DNA of 52,477 nt from Mammaliicoccus stepanovicii (GTDB taxonomy: Bacteria > Bacillota > Bacilli > Staphylococcales > Staphylococcaceae), in NCBI RefSeq assembly GCF_002902525.1, contig NZ_PPQZ01000019.1:1-52477 (forward strand), in the 5' to 3' direction. A model generated the notes under the pieces. That model did not search any database and was not told where the DNA came from. It was given only the letters and a program-made list of their open reading frames with translations. The position numbers and the translations under genes are program-made. The first letter of the stretch is position 1. Each line of letters opens with the position of its first letter. Shown piece by piece: positions 18,742-28,619 of this stretch.

Positions 18742-18764
18742 ATGAACATTTAATCGTCTTTTTG
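18731..18764 (+). terminator. Terminator overlapping the yugI stop codon
   Basis: A perfect 14-base stem (AAGACGATTAAATG and complement) with a two-base gap at the tip ends in TTTTT. The stop codon lies inside the left arm. Confidence 0.85.
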
Positions 18765-18859
18765 TATATTTATTTAAAGTAATTTTACTATAAAAGTGAA
18801 AGCCTATTTATTGTAAAAAAATAACTTGAAGTAAGCTATATGTATGTGTCATTATAGGA

Positions 18860-18875
18860 ATGTAAGGGTTTTCTT
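18860..18875 (+). promoter_or_regulatory. Weak cre-like site before rocA
   Basis: ATGTAAGGGTTTTCTT matches the CcpA consensus WTGNNARCGNWWWCAW at 14 of 16 positions but lacks the central C. It lies 35 bases before rocA. It is suggestive only because gluD downstream has a perfect site. Confidence 0.3.
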
Positions 18876-18910
18876 TTTTGACCCATATAAACATAGGGAG
18901 GTTTACTTTA

Positions 18911-20455
18911 ATGATTCCATACAAACACGAACCATTTACTGATTTTACGAAAGAAGAGAATAAAGCTGCTTATTTAGAAGGGCTAAAAACTGTCGAGGGA
19001 TATTTAGGCAAAGAATATCCTATTATTGTTGGGGGAGAAAGAATTTTTACAGAAGATAAAACACGTTCTTATAACCCTTCAAACGTTGAAGAAACAGTAG
19101 GATTAGTTTCTAAAGCGAACAAAGAGCACGCTGAAAAAGCAATGGAGGCAGCAAAAGAAGCTTTCAAAACTTGGAGAGATACAGACCCAAGTGTACGTGC
19201 TGATGTATTATTTAGAGCAGCTGCGATAACGAGACGTCGTAAACATGAATTCTCTGCATTACTTTCTAAAGAAGGTGGTAAACCATGGAAAGAAGCAGAT
19301 GCTGATACAGCTGAAGCGATTGATTTTATGGAGTATTATGCGCGTCAAATGCTTGAATTAAAAGATGGCAAAAAAATAGAAAGCCGTCCTGGTGAATATA
19401 ATAAATTTAATTATTTACCAATAGGTGTAAGTGTCGTTATTTCACCTTGGAATTTTGCATTTGCAATCATGGCTGGTACAACAGTAGCACCAGTAGTAAC
19501 GGGTAACACTGTATTACTTAAACCATCATCAAAAACGCCGGTAATTGCATATAAATTTATGGAAGTTCTTGAAGAAGCAGGTTTACCAAAAGGGGTAGTA
19601 AACTATATACCGGGTTCATCAAGTGAAATTGGTGATTTCTTAATTGATCATAAAGATACAAGTTTAATTTCATTCACTGGATCACGCGATGTAGGTGTAT
19701 CTATTTATGAAAGAGCAGCAAAAGTTCATAAAGGCCAAAACCATTTAAAACGCGTTATCGCTGAAATGGGTGGTAAAGATACGATTGTAGTAGATTCAGA
19801 AGGTGATTTAGATTTAGCAGCAGATTCAATTGTACAATCTGCCTTTGGATTCTCTGGTCAAAAATGTTCAGCTTGTTCACGTGTAATCGCAGTTGAAAGT
19901 GTTTATGACGAGTTATTAGAAAAAGTAGTAGAACGTACAGAAAAATTAACTGTAGGTGATTCTACTGACCACGAAAATTATATGGGTCCAGTAATTGACG
20001 AAAATTCATTAAATAAAATTAAAAAATATATTGAAATTGGTAAAAAAGAAGGCCGTATTGTAGCTGGTGGAACAACAGATGAAGAAAAAGGTCACTTCGT
20101 TCATCCAACAGTAATCGCTGACTTAAAACATAATGATAGAGTGATGCAAGAAGAAATATTTGGACCAGTAGTTGGATTCAGTAAAGCAAAAGATTATGAC
20201 GAAGCACTTGAATTTGCAAATGATACTGATTACGGTTTAACAGGTGCTGTTATTTCTAATAATAGAGAAAAATTAGAACAAGCACGCCGTAACTTCTTAG
20301 TTGGTAACTTATACTTCAATAGAGGCTGTACAGGTGCTATTGTTGGTTATCAACCATTTGGAGGATTTAAAATGTCAGGTACAGATTCTAAAGCAGGCGG
20401 TCCTGATTACTTAGTACTTCATCTACAAGGACGTACTACTTCAGAAATGTTATAA
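18911..20455 (+). CDS. rocA: 1-pyrroline-5-carboxylate dehydrogenase RocA
   Basis: RocA oxidises glutamate semialdehyde/pyrroline-5-carboxylate to glutamate with NAD+. The 514-residue aldehyde dehydrogenase shows [22 protein letters not shown], the general-base Glu in AEMGGKD and the catalytic Cys in [13 protein letters not shown] 18911 follows GGGAGG and gives the usual MIPYKHEPF start and 514-residue length; the frame is open further up but has no ribosome site. It lies directly upstream of rocD, whose product supplies its substrate from ornithine. In S. aureus rocA is, from memory, at a distant locus. Confidence 0.95.
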   Translation: MIPYKHEPFTDFTKEENKAAYLEGLKTVEGYLGKEYPIIVGGERIFTEDKTRSYNPSNVEETVGLVSKANKEHAEKAMEAAKEAFKTWRDTDPSVRADVLFRAAAITRRRKHEFSALLSKEGGKPWKEADADTAEAIDFMEYYARQMLELKDGKKIESRPGEYNKFNYLPIGVSVVISPWNFAFAIMAGTTVAPVVTGNTVLLKPSSKTPVIAYKFMEVLEEAGLPKGVVNYIPGSSSEIGDFLIDHKDTSLISFTGSRDVGVSIYERAAKVHKGQNHLKRVIAEMGGKDTIVVDSEGDLDLAADSIVQSAFGFSGQKCSACSRVIAVESVYDELLEKVVERTEKLTVGDSTDHENYMGPVIDENSLNKIKKYIEIGKKEGRIVAGGTTDEEKGHFVHPTVIADLKHNDRVMQEEIFGPVVGFSKAKDYDEALEFANDTDYGLTGAVISNNREKLEQARRNFLVGNLYFNRGCTGAIVGYQPFGGFKMSGTDSKAGGPDYLVLHLQGRTTSEML

Positions 20456-20475
20456 TAAATTTGAAATATTAATCA

Positions 20476-20508
20476 AAACAGTAGAGCATAATACAAGCTC
20501 TACTGTTT
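20476..20508 (+). terminator. Stem-loop between rocA and rocD
   Basis: AAACAGTAGAGC pairs perfectly with GCTCTACTGTTT over a 9-base loop, followed by TAATG. The short T-tract suggests partial termination or attenuation between the two genes. Confidence 0.7.
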
Positions 20509-20527
20509 TAATGGGAGGAGTTTTAAT

Positions 20528-21718
20528 ATGACTAAGTCACAAGAAATAATCGAACAAACAAATACATTTGGTGCACCAAACTATTTACCATTGCCAATTG
20601 TAATATCAGAAGCAGAAGGTATTTGGGTAAAGGATCCAGAAGGTAATCGTTATTTAGATATGTTATCAGCATATTCAGCTGTTAACCAAGGACATCGTCA
20701 TCCTAAAATTATCCAAGCATTGAAAGATCAAGCAGACCGAGTAACATTAACATCACGTGCATTTCATAGTGATCAGTTAGGTCCTTGGTATGAAAAGATA
20801 TGTAAATTAGCAGGTAAAGAGATGGTTTTACCTATGAATACAGGTGCTGAAGCGGTTGAAACAGCTATTAAAGCTGCTAGACGTTGGGCATATGAAGTTA
20901 AAGGTGTAGAAGATAATAAAGCAGAAATCATTGCAATGAATGGTAACTTCCACGGACGTACAATGGCAGCAGTATCTCTTTCTTCAGAAAAAGAATATCA
21001 AAGAGGCTATGGCCCACTTTTAGGAGGATTTAAGCTTGTTGATTTTGGTGATATAGAACAAATTAAAGCAGCAATCACACCAAACACAGCTGCTGTCTTA
21101 ATCGAACCAATACAAGGTGAAGCTGGAATCAATGTTCCTGAAGATGGTTACTTAAAACAAATTAGAGAAGTTTGCGATGAGCATAATGTCCTATTTATTG
21201 CTGATGAAATTCAAGCAGGTTTAGGTAGAACAGGTAAATTATTTGCAACTGATTGGGATAATGTTAAACCACATATGTATATTTTAGGTAAAGCACTTGG
21301 TGGGGGTGTATTCCCAATTTCATGTATCGTTGGTGATAAAGAAATTTTAGAAGTCTTTAATCCAGGATCTCACGGTTCTACATTTGGTGGAAATCCATTA
21401 GCATGTGCCGTATCAAATGCAGCGTTAGATGTTTTAATAGATGAGAAATTATCTGAAAGATCATTAGAACTAGGTAATTACTTTAAAGCAGAATTAGAAA
21501 AAATCAATGATCCAGTTATAAAAGAAGTACGCGGAAAAGGTTTATTTATCGGTATTGAATTAACTGAAGAAGCAAGACCATATTGCGAAAAACTAAAAGA
21601 ACTCGGACTACTTTGTAAAGAAACTCATGATACTGTTATTCGTTTTGCACCACCACTCATTATTGAAAAAGAAGATTTAGATTGGGCTATTGAACAAGTT
21701 AAATCTGTATTTAAATAA
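20528..21718 (+). CDS. rocD: Ornithine aminotransferase RocD
   Basis: RocD transfers the delta-amino group of ornithine to 2-oxoglutarate, giving glutamate semialdehyde. The 396-residue class III PLP enzyme shows [17 protein letters not shown], the [12 protein letters not shown] block, the PLP-contacting Asp in [15 protein letters not shown] and the Schiff-base Lys in [19 protein letters not shown] precedes the ATG. It stands between rocA and gluD, so one locus carries ornithine to 2-oxoglutarate. Confidence 0.95.
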   Translation: MTKSQEIIEQTNTFGAPNYLPLPIVISEAEGIWVKDPEGNRYLDMLSAYSAVNQGHRHPKIIQALKDQADRVTLTSRAFHSDQLGPWYEKICKLAGKEMVLPMNTGAEAVETAIKAARRWAYEVKGVEDNKAEIIAMNGNFHGRTMAAVSLSSEKEYQRGYGPLLGGFKLVDFGDIEQIKAAITPNTAAVLIEPIQGEAGINVPEDGYLKQIREVCDEHNVLFIADEIQAGLGRTGKLFATDWDNVKPHMYILGKALGGGVFPISCIVGDKEILEVFNPGSHGSTFGGNPLACAVSNAALDVLIDEKLSERSLELGNYFKAELEKINDPVIKEVRGKGLFIGIELTEEARPYCEKLKELGLLCKETHDTVIRFAPPLIIEKEDLDWAIEQVKSVFK

Positions 21719-21723
21719 AATTC

Positions 21724-21739
21724 TTGATAACGTTTACAA
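21724..21739 (+). promoter_or_regulatory. Perfect CcpA catabolite-response element before gluD
   Basis: TTGATAACGTTTACAA matches WTGNNARCGNWWWCAW at all 16 positions. It lies between rocD and gluD, 88 bases before the gluD start, where CcpA could repress initiation or block read-through from rocD. CcpA repression of amino acid catabolism genes is established in S. aureus. Confidence 0.75.
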
Positions 21740-21826
21740 AAAGTGATTTAAGACCTTTTAAAAATAATCAATTATGTTACAATTATTTAGAGTGAAAAAG
21801 TATTTAAAAAAGAGGCGAAGAGGATC

Positions 21827-23071
21827 ATGAGCGAAAATTTAAATTTAGTTTCATCGACACAAGAAATAATTGGTGAAGCCCTTAATAAATTAGGTTTTGA
21901 CGAGGGAATGTACGATCTAATTAAGGAACCAATGAGATTATTAACAGTTCGAATTCCAGTTAGAATGGATGATGGTACAGTTAAGACATTTACTGGGTAT
22001 CGTGCTCAACACAATGATGCAGTTGGACCAACTAAAGGTGGGGTGCGTTTCCATCCAGATGTTGACGTTGAAGAAGTAACGGCGTTATCAATGTGGATGA
22101 CTTTAAAATGTGGAATCGTAGACTTACCTTATGGTGGCGGTAAAGGTGGAATAGTATGTGACCCACGTACTATGAGTATCCATGAAGTAGAAAGATTATC
22201 TCGTGGATATGTACGTTCAATATCACAAATTGTTGGACCGACTAAAGATATACCAGCACCAGATGTATTTACAAATTCACAAATCATGGCATGGATGATG
22301 GATGAATACAGTCAAATGGATGCATTTAACTCACCAGGATTTATTACAGGGAAACCACTTGTATTAGGTGGGTCTCAAGGTAGAGATCGTTCAACTGCTT
22401 TAGGTGTAGTTATTGCAATTGAACAAGCAGCGAAGAGACGAGGCAAGACAATTGAAGGATCAAGAGTTGTAATTCAAGGATTCGGAAATGCAGGAAGTTT
22501 CTTAGCTAAATTCTTGTTTGACCAAGGTGCCAAAATTGTAGGTATTTCAGATGCTTATGGTGCACTTCATGATCCTGAAGGTTTAGATATAGACTATCTA
22601 TTAGATCGTCGTGATAGTTTTGGAACAGTAACAAACTTATTCGATGAAACAATTTCTAATAAAGAATTATTTGAAATTGATTGCGATATTTTAGTTCCAG
22701 CAGCAATTTCAAATCAAATTACTGAAGAAAACGCTAATGATATTAAAGCAGAAATTATAGTTGAGGCTGCAAACGGTCCAACTACAATGGGTGCAACTAA
22801 GATTTTAAGTGAACGTGGTATTTTATTAGTACCAGACGTTCTTGCTAGTGCTGGTGGCGTTACAGTTTCATACTTTGAATGGGTTCAAAATAACCAAGGT
22901 TATTACTGGACTGAAGAAGAAGTAAATGAAAAATTACGCGAAAAACTAGTTAAAGCATTTGATACAATTTATAACTTATCAGAAAACAGAAAAATTGATA
23001 TGCGCTTAGCGGCTTATATCGTAGGTATTAAACGTACTGCTGAAGCAGCAAGATATAGAGGATGGGCATAA
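21827..23071 (+). CDS. gluD: NAD-specific glutamate dehydrogenase
   Basis: GluD (GudB/RocG type) deaminates glutamate to 2-oxoglutarate and ammonia, feeding the TCA cycle. The 414-residue protein has the substrate-domain motif LPYGGGKGGIVCDP with catalytic Lys, GGVRFHPDV upstream of it, and the dinucleotide fold VVIQGFGNAGSFLAKFL near residue 215. The C-terminal ASAGGVTVSYFEWVQN is typical. An AGAGGCGAAGAGG region precedes the ATG. It follows a perfect cre site and ends before a symmetrical terminator shared with argH. Confidence 0.96.
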   Translation: MSENLNLVSSTQEIIGEALNKLGFDEGMYDLIKEPMRLLTVRIPVRMDDGTVKTFTGYRAQHNDAVGPTKGGVRFHPDVDVEEVTALSMWMTLKCGIVDLPYGGGKGGIVCDPRTMSIHEVERLSRGYVRSISQIVGPTKDIPAPDVFTNSQIMAWMMDEYSQMDAFNSPGFITGKPLVLGGSQGRDRSTALGVVIAIEQAAKRRGKTIEGSRVVIQGFGNAGSFLAKFLFDQGAKIVGISDAYGALHDPEGLDIDYLLDRRDSFGTVTNLFDETISNKELFEIDCDILVPAAISNQITEENANDIKAEIIVEAANGPTTMGATKILSERGILLVPDVLASAGGVTVSYFEWVQNNQGYYWTEEEVNEKLREKLVKAFDTIYNLSENRKIDMRLAAYIVGIKRTAEAARYRGWA

Positions 23072-23084
23072 GAAGCCTATTAAA

Positions 23085-23128
23085 CATAATAAAGCCTGAG
23101 ACATGTTTGTGTCTCAGGCTTTATTATG
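23085..23128. terminator. Bidirectional terminator between gluD and argH
   Basis: A perfect 19-base stem centred on AAGCCTGAGACA / TGTCTCAGGCTT has A-rich and T-rich flanks on both sides, so it can stop transcription from both convergent genes. Confidence 0.9.
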
Positions 23129-23149
23129 TTTGTATAAGAAGTAAATGAA

Positions 23150-24523
23150 TTATAATAATGCTTTGGCCACTTTAATTTGATGTTTAACTGATTCTTGGCC
23201 TGTTGAACCATAGCTCTTTCGACGGCTTAAACAGTTTTCTGGTTTTAAATATTCAAATACATTTGCGTCAATTTTTTCATTATATGATTTATATTGCTCG
23301 AGTGGCACATCTAGTAAGTATTGATTATTTTGAATACACCATAATACAATTTTGCCTACAATTTCATGAGCTTCCCTGAATGGTATGTTTTTTTCAACGA
23401 GATAGTCAGCCAATTCAGTAGCATTTGAAAAATCTTGATGAACTGTTTCGTGTAATCGTTCAGTATTAACTGTCATTGAAGTAAGCATACCTTCAAATAT
23501 ACGTAATGATCCTTTAATCGTATGAATTGAATCAAATAAACCTTCTTTATCTTCTTGCATATCTTTGTTGTATGCTAAAGGTAAGCCTTTTAAAGTAACA
23601 AGCATACTCATTAAATGACCTGTCGTTCGACCAACTTTACCTCTGATTAATTCTGCCATATCTGGATTTTTCTTTTGTGGCATAATGGAAGAGCCAGTTG
23701 AAAAACTATCTGATAAAGTTACAAAATTAGCTTCGTTACTTGACCAGAAAATAATTTCTTCAGAAAATCTGGAAAGATGAACCATTGTTAATGAAATGTT
23801 ATGCAAAGTTTCTACAATGTAGTCTCGATCACTCACCGCATCTAAACTATTTTCATAAATATTTTGGAAATTTAGTAGTTCTTGAGTACGATGTCTATCT
23901 ATATTATGTGTTGTTCCACTCAAAGCAGCAGCACCAAGTGGACTGATATCGATACGCTTAATACTATCTTGGAAACGTGATTTGTCACGCTCTAACATCC
24001 AAAAGTAAGTCATAACATGGTGGGCAAATGAAATAGGTTGTGCTCTTTGTAAATGTGTATAACCAGGCATAATCGTATAAACATGCTCATCCGCAATATT
24101 TAGAATTGCATTTTGTAATGAGGTAATCAAATCAATTATTGATTTGACGTTCTCTTTTGTATAAAGGTGCATGTCAGTAGCAACTTGATCATTTCTGCTT
24201 CTACCAGTATGGAGTTTGCCACCGACTTGACCAATTTTTTGAATAAGTGCATGCTCAATATTTAAATGAATATCTTCGAGTGATTCACTTAATTCAAGTT
24301 TGTCTTGATAGTAATCATGTTGAATTTCTTTTAACCCTCGAATGATTTGTTTAGACTCTGCTTCTTCAATGATACCTTGCTCAGCAAGCATTGTAGCATG
24401 TGCGATACTACCTTGAATGTCCTGATCAATTAAATTTTTATCAAAATGGATAGAAGCGTTAAACGCATCTACCCAAGATTCGGGATTAGATTCAAATCTG
24501 CCTCCCCATGCTTTTTTACTCAT
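23150..24523 (-). CDS. argH: Argininosuccinate lyase ArgH
   Basis: ArgH splits argininosuccinate to arginine and fumarate, the last step of arginine synthesis. The 457-residue protein carries the fumarase/lyase superfamily signature [12 protein letters not shown] with its catalytic loop Ser, and [12 protein letters not shown] and [10 protein letters not shown] near residues 105-160. Its start overlaps the argG stop by four bases (ATGA), so the two genes form an operon. It converges on gluD, placing arginine synthesis back to back with arginine/proline breakdown. Confidence 0.96.
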   Translation of the reverse strand: MSKKAWGGRFESNPESWVDAFNASIHFDKNLIDQDIQGSIAHATMLAEQGIIEEAESKQIIRGLKEIQHDYYQDKLELSESLEDIHLNIEHALIQKIGQVGGKLHTGRSRNDQVATDMHLYTKENVKSIIDLITSLQNAILNIADEHVYTIMPGYTHLQRAQPISFAHHVMTYFWMLERDKSRFQDSIKRIDISPLGAAALSGTTHNIDRHRTQELLNFQNIYENSLDAVSDRDYIVETLHNISLTMVHLSRFSEEIIFWSSNEANFVTLSDSFSTGSSIMPQKKNPDMAELIRGKVGRTTGHLMSMLVTLKGLPLAYNKDMQEDKEGLFDSIHTIKGSLRIFEGMLTSMTVNTERLHETVHQDFSNATELADYLVEKNIPFREAHEIVGKIVLWCIQNNQYLLDVPLEQYKSYNEKIDANVFEYLKPENCLSRRKSYGSTGQESVKHQIKVAKALL

Positions 24524-25722
24524 TTTAAAACACCCTCTGTTTTTAGTAATGCATTGACCTTAGTAGGTAAGCCGAATATTTCAATAAAGCCTACAGCTGC
24601 ATCTTGGTTGAATGCATCTTCTTTAGTATAAGTTGCTAATTCTTCATTATATAAACTAAATGGTGATTTACGGCCATTTACTATAACGTTCCCTTTAAAC
24701 AGTTTAACACGAACTGTTCCTGTTACATTAGTTTGCGTTGAATCGATAAATTGTTTAAGACTTTCTGTTAAAGGTGAGAACCAAAGTCCATTATAGATTT
24801 GTTCTGATAATTGCTTTTCGATAACTGGTTTGAAATGTGCAACATCTTTAGTTAATGTAATAGTCTCTAATGCTTTGTGTGCTTCCATGATAACTTTTGC
24901 ACCTGGCGTTTCATATACTTCACGAGATTTAATACCTACTAGACGATTTTCAACATGGTCAATTCTACCGATGCCATGTAGGCCAGCAATTTCATTTAAT
25001 TGTAATATTAACTCATCTAAAGGATAAACTTTATTATTGATAGAAATAGGTAGTCCTTCTTTAAATTCAATTTCCATTTCTTCAGCTGTATCGGGTGTTT
25101 CTTCAATCGGATTTGTTAAATCATAAGCATCTTCTGGTGGTGTTGCAAAAGGATCTTCTAAAATACCACATTCATTACTACGACCCCATAAATTTTGATC
25201 AATTGAGTATGGAGAATCTAAATTAATTGGAATAGGAATGTTATGTTTCTTTGCATAATCGATTTCTTCTTCACGACTCCATGACCATTCACGAACTGGT
25301 GCAAGAACTTCAATATGAGGAGCCAAAGCTTTAATTGCAACTTCGAAACGAACTTGGTCATTACCTTTTCCAGTACAACCATGTGCTATAGCTATCGCAT
25401 CTTCTTCTAATGCAATCTCAACTAATTTTTTTGAAATTAAAGGTCTGCTTAATGCTGAAACTAACGGGTAAGTACCTTCATACATAGTGTTACCTTTAAT
25501 GGCATACCCTACATAATCTTCACTGAACTCTTTAGTAGCATCTATTACATAAGATTTTTCTGCACCCATATCATATGCTTTTTGTTTAACAAGATCTAAG
25601 TCTTTACCTTCTCCTACATCTAAACAACATGCCACAATTGTATAACCTTTTTCAATTAACCATTTTACAGCGACACTTGTATCTAAACCACCTGAATATG
25701 CTAAAACAACTTTTTTATTCAT
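24520..25722 (-). CDS. argG: Argininosuccinate synthase ArgG
   Basis: ArgG condenses citrulline and aspartate at the cost of ATP. The 400-residue protein has the N-type ATP pyrophosphatase loop [16 protein letters not shown] at residues 6-21 and [13 protein letters not shown] near residue 117. The ATG at 25722 (MNKKVVL) is chosen because it gives the family N-terminus and length and GGGG lies before it; the upstream in-frame ATG at 25737 adds five residues with no support. Candidate arginine-repressor boxes lie upstream. Confidence 0.95.
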   Translation of the reverse strand: MNKKVVLAYSGGLDTSVAVKWLIEKGYTIVACCLDVGEGKDLDLVKQKAYDMGAEKSYVIDATKEFSEDYVGYAIKGNTMYEGTYPLVSALSRPLISKKLVEIALEEDAIAIAHGCTGKGNDQVRFEVAIKALAPHIEVLAPVREWSWSREEEIDYAKKHNIPIPINLDSPYSIDQNLWGRSNECGILEDPFATPPEDAYDLTNPIEETPDTAEEMEIEFKEGLPISINNKVYPLDELILQLNEIAGLHGIGRIDHVENRLVGIKSREVYETPGAKVIMEAHKALETITLTKDVAHFKPVIEKQLSEQIYNGLWFSPLTESLKQFIDSTQTNVTGTVRVKLFKGNVIVNGRKSPFSLYNEELATYTKEDAFNQDAAVGFIEIFGLPTKVNALLKTEGVLK

Positions 25723-25761
25723 AAATTTCAACCCCACTTTGTGTATTATTATTTAATATAT

Positions 25762-25835
25762 TGAATATTTAATCGTTGTATACACAATACCATATCTTTT
25801 TTGAATTATCAATTTTATTTATAAATAATTATGCA
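25762..25835 (-). promoter_or_regulatory. Candidate ArgR boxes upstream of argG
   Basis: On the minus strand TGCATAATTATTTA (25822-25835) matches the ARG box TGNATWWWWATNCA at 13 of 14 positions. TGAATATTTAATCG (25762-25775, plus strand) matches at 12 of 14. Both lie in the 211-base argG-pgi divergent spacer. AT-rich background makes chance matches likely. Confidence 0.4.
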
Positions 25836-25933
25836 TCTATATGCGTTCAGTTACATTTCAATTGAAAGGGTATGAAAACTAGAGTAAAATAAAAGCGTTA
25901 ATAATATTAGTAATATTCATTTAGGAGGACATT

Positions 25934-27271
25934 ATGACACATATTCAATTTGATTATAAGAAAGCATTAACGTTTTTTGGAGAACATGAGTTAGACCAAA
26001 CTCGTGATTTAGTAAAAAATATACATCATGTTATACATGAAAAAACAGGTGCTGGAAGCGACTTTTTAGGTTGGGTTGATTTACCTGTTAATTACGACAA
26101 AGATGAATTTGATCGAATTTTAAAAGCCTCTAAACGTATTAAAGAACAATCTGAAGTATTACTTGTTATCGGAATTGGTGGATCATATTTAGGAGCAAGA
26201 GCTGCTGTTGAGATGTTGAATTCTACTTTTGCTAATTATGAAAAAGGCGACAATCCTCAAATAATATTCGTAGGACATCACTTATCTTCATCTTATGTAC
26301 ATGATTTAATTGAATATTTAGATGGTAAAGACTTTTCTATTAATGTCATTTCAAAATCAGGCACTACGACTGAACCAGCAGTTGCATTTAGAATTTTTAA
26401 GAAAATTTTAGAAGAAAAATATGGTAAAGATGAAGCGAAAAATCGCATATTTGCAACGACTGATAAAGAAAAAGGTGCTTTAAAAGACCTAGCAACTGGA
26501 GAGGGTTATGAAACATTTGTTGTACCTGATGATGTTGGCGGTAGATATTCTGTACTAACTGCAGTAGGCTTATTACCAATCGCAGCGAGCGGTATAGATA
26601 TTGAATCAATGATGCAAGGTGCGCGTGATGCTCGTGAAGACTTATCATCTTCTGAATTAGAAGATAATATCGCGTATCAATATGCAGCAATTCGAAACAT
26701 TCTTTATGCTAAAGGATATTCTACTGAAATGCTCATTAACTATGAACCTGCATTACAATACTTCAGTGAATGGTGGAAACAATTGTTTGGTGAATCAGAA
26801 GGTAAAGATTTCAAAGGCATTTACCCATCAAGCGCGAACTTTACATCTGACTTGCATTCATTAGGTCAATACGTACAAGAAGGACGCAGATTCTTATTCG
26901 AAACTGTTGTGAAAGTAGATAATCCAAAACACGACATCACAATCGAAGAAGATAAAGATGATTTAGATGGCTTAAATTTCTTAGCTGGACAAACAGTTGA
27001 TTACGTAAATACAAAAGCATTCCAAGGAACATTGTTAGCTCATACAGATGGTGGTGTACCGAATTTAATCGTTAAAGTACCACAACTTGATGCATATACA
27101 TTTGGATATGTTGTTTACTTCTTCGAATTAGCATGTGCTATGAGTGGTTATTTATTAGGAGTAAATCCATTTAATCAACCTGGTGTTGAAGCATACAAAC
27201 AAAATATGTTTGCATTACTTGGGAAACCAGGATTTGAAGATATGAAAAAAGAATTAGAAGAAAGACTATAA
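25934..27271 (+). CDS. pgi: Glucose-6-phosphate isomerase
   Basis: Pgi interconverts glucose-6-phosphate and fructose-6-phosphate in glycolysis. The 445-residue protein has the short Firmicute form, with [14 protein letters not shown] near residue 80, the substrate-binding [14 protein letters not shown] at about 140 and the PGI signature [17 protein letters not shown] near residue 200, plus [15 protein letters not shown] with catalytic Glu and His context. TTAGGAGG precedes the ATG. It is divergent from argG and has its own terminator. Confidence 0.97.
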   Translation: MTHIQFDYKKALTFFGEHELDQTRDLVKNIHHVIHEKTGAGSDFLGWVDLPVNYDKDEFDRILKASKRIKEQSEVLLVIGIGGSYLGARAAVEMLNSTFANYEKGDNPQIIFVGHHLSSSYVHDLIEYLDGKDFSINVISKSGTTTEPAVAFRIFKKILEEKYGKDEAKNRIFATTDKEKGALKDLATGEGYETFVVPDDVGGRYSVLTAVGLLPIAASGIDIESMMQGARDAREDLSSSELEDNIAYQYAAIRNILYAKGYSTEMLINYEPALQYFSEWWKQLFGESEGKDFKGIYPSSANFTSDLHSLGQYVQEGRRFLFETVVKVDNPKHDITIEEDKDDLDGLNFLAGQTVDYVNTKAFQGTLLAHTDGGVPNLIVKVPQLDAYTFGYVVYFFELACAMSGYLLGVNPFNQPGVEAYKQNMFALLGKPGFEDMKKELEERL

Positions 27272-27286
27272 TACAATGATGTATGA

Positions 27287-27322
27287 AAAAAGTCCCCGAA
27301 TTTTATTCGGAGGACTTTTTTT
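27287..27322 (+). terminator. Terminator of pgi
   Basis: AGTCCCCGAA pairs with TTCGGAGGACT (one bulged A) over a 5-base loop, followed by seven T residues. Confidence 0.88.
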
Positions 27323-27362
27323 GTTTATAAATAAAAATCTTAAAAAATGAGGTGTATTTTTT

Positions 27363-28274
27363 GTGAAATTGCATAAACCATTATTATTATTTTATTTAGA
27401 GGCTTTAAATGGAAGGATAGATATGATTCCAATCAAACTGGAAGAACAATACAAAATTTTAAAAACTGGTTATGAAGGTGAGCAAAAATTCGCAAATATA
27501 TTAAACCTGTATCACACAAAATGGTGTATACACGATGTTCAATTAAAGAATTGCAATCAAGTCCAGTTTGATTTTATTGTCGTAACAGATGAAGAAATTC
27601 TTCAATTTGAAATAAAAAATTACACAGGGGATTATTATTACGAAAATCACAAACTATTTAGAAGTTCAGGTTATGTCTCTAAAGATTTATTGAATCAAAT
27701 CGAAGTATCAGACAACGCACTGCGTAGAATTGTTTCACGATATCGTTTTAATAGAGAAGTAAAAAGCTATATCGTCTTTGTAAATCCAACTTTTACATTA
27801 TTCGGAGATTTGAGATCAAGAATTAATTTATTGTTAAATAGTGAATTATATAAAATCCAAGACATGGTATCATCAAATTTCAAATATGACGAAAATAAAG
27901 CTATTTATGAAACAATTAAAAAATTGCATGAGCCATTCATGCAAAACTTGATTCAGTTTGAACGTGTATCGTTTGAGAAAATTAGAAAAGGGATCAAGTG
28001 TACAAATTGCCAAAAATTGATAAAAACAGATTTATTATACAATGCTCGTATTTGGATCGAATGTTCGACTTGTAAAACAAACATTCTTAAACATGAACTA
28101 ATTATTTATGCATTGAAGGAACTATATATATTGAAAGGTAAGCCGTTTTCTGTAAGTGAAGCAGTAGAATGGACAGGTGTTTCTAAAACATCACTCAAAA
28201 GATTACTATATAAAGAATTTGAAAGAGTAGGGAAATGTAAAAACACAAAATATTATTATAAGATCAATGAATAA
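27363..28274 (+). CDS. NERD-domain protein with zinc ribbon and HTH-like C-terminus
   Basis: A 303-residue protein with three parts. Residues about 36-140 form a NERD (nuclease-related) domain with GYEGE and a PD-(D/E)XK-like pattern: Asp70 in QFDFIVV, then Glu83 and Lys85 in FEIKNY. Residues 213-237 hold CX2C and CX2C pairs (Cys213, 216, 234, 237), a zinc ribbon. Residues about 255-290 (FSVSEAVEWTGVSKTSLKRLL) look like a helix-turn-helix. A GTG start after GAGGTG is chosen since the N-terminus KPLLLFYLEAL resembles other NERD proteins; ATG 27423 is an alternative. A DNA- or RNA-processing role is inferred, not shown. A repeat array begins just after the stop. Confidence 0.8.
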   Translation: MKLHKPLLLFYLEALNGRIDMIPIKLEEQYKILKTGYEGEQKFANILNLYHTKWCIHDVQLKNCNQVQFDFIVVTDEEILQFEIKNYTGDYYYENHKLFRSSGYVSKDLLNQIEVSDNALRRIVSRYRFNREVKSYIVFVNPTFTLFGDLRSRINLLLNSELYKIQDMVSSNFKYDENKAIYETIKKLHEPFMQNLIQFERVSFEKIRKGIKCTNCQKLIKTDLLYNARIWIECSTCKTNILKHELIIYALKELYILKGKPFSVSEAVEWTGVSKTSLKRLLYKEFERVGKCKNTKYYYKINE

Positions 28275-28275
28275 G

Positions 28276-28483
28276 GTTTGCGGTCCAGATAACAGATTAA
28301 GTGGTCCGCAAATGGGATATACGGTCCAGATAACGGAATATGTGGCCCGCAAACAGGATATTCGGTCCAGATAACGAATTATGTGGTCCGCAAATGGGAT
28401 ATACGGTCCAGATAACGGATTATGTGGACCGCAAACCGAGTGCAAGTCCGCAAACCGAGTACAAGTCCGCAAACTGGAGATAG
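28276..28483. repeat. 41-base tandem repeat array after the NERD gene
   Basis: Four units start at 28281, 28322, 28363 and 28404, exactly 41 bases apart. Each has two halves of 20-21 bases beginning GGTCC: one like GGTCCAGATAACGGATTAT, the other like GGTCCGCAAATGGGATAT. Two further half-units (GTCCGCAAACCGAG and GTCCGCAAACTGGAG) follow at 19-base spacing. The first half can fold as an imperfect hairpin (GGTCCAGATAA with TTATGTGGACC in unit 4). No terminator separates it from the NERD stop, so it may be transcribed as a 3'-UTR. It fills most of the 345-base gap; the remainder, 28484-28619, shows only AT-rich promoter-like sequence for the next gene. Confidence 0.9.
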
Positions 28484-28619
28484 TCTTGAGCGATATTAAA
28501 TAAGTGCACATAAGCTAGCAAGTACGTGTTTCTACGACTATTGTATGATGTCATATTTCTTTTATAATTTCACGTTTATGAGTATAATTAATATAAATTT
28601 ATGAAAGAAGTTGCGTCAT

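Noticed and set aside
28206-28511. A 101-codon minus-strand open frame covering the 28.3 kb repeat array, with repeat-like peptide
   Set aside because: The 41-base period shifts frame at each unit, the frame overlaps the NERD gene end, and no ribosome site precedes it; it is a by-product of the array.
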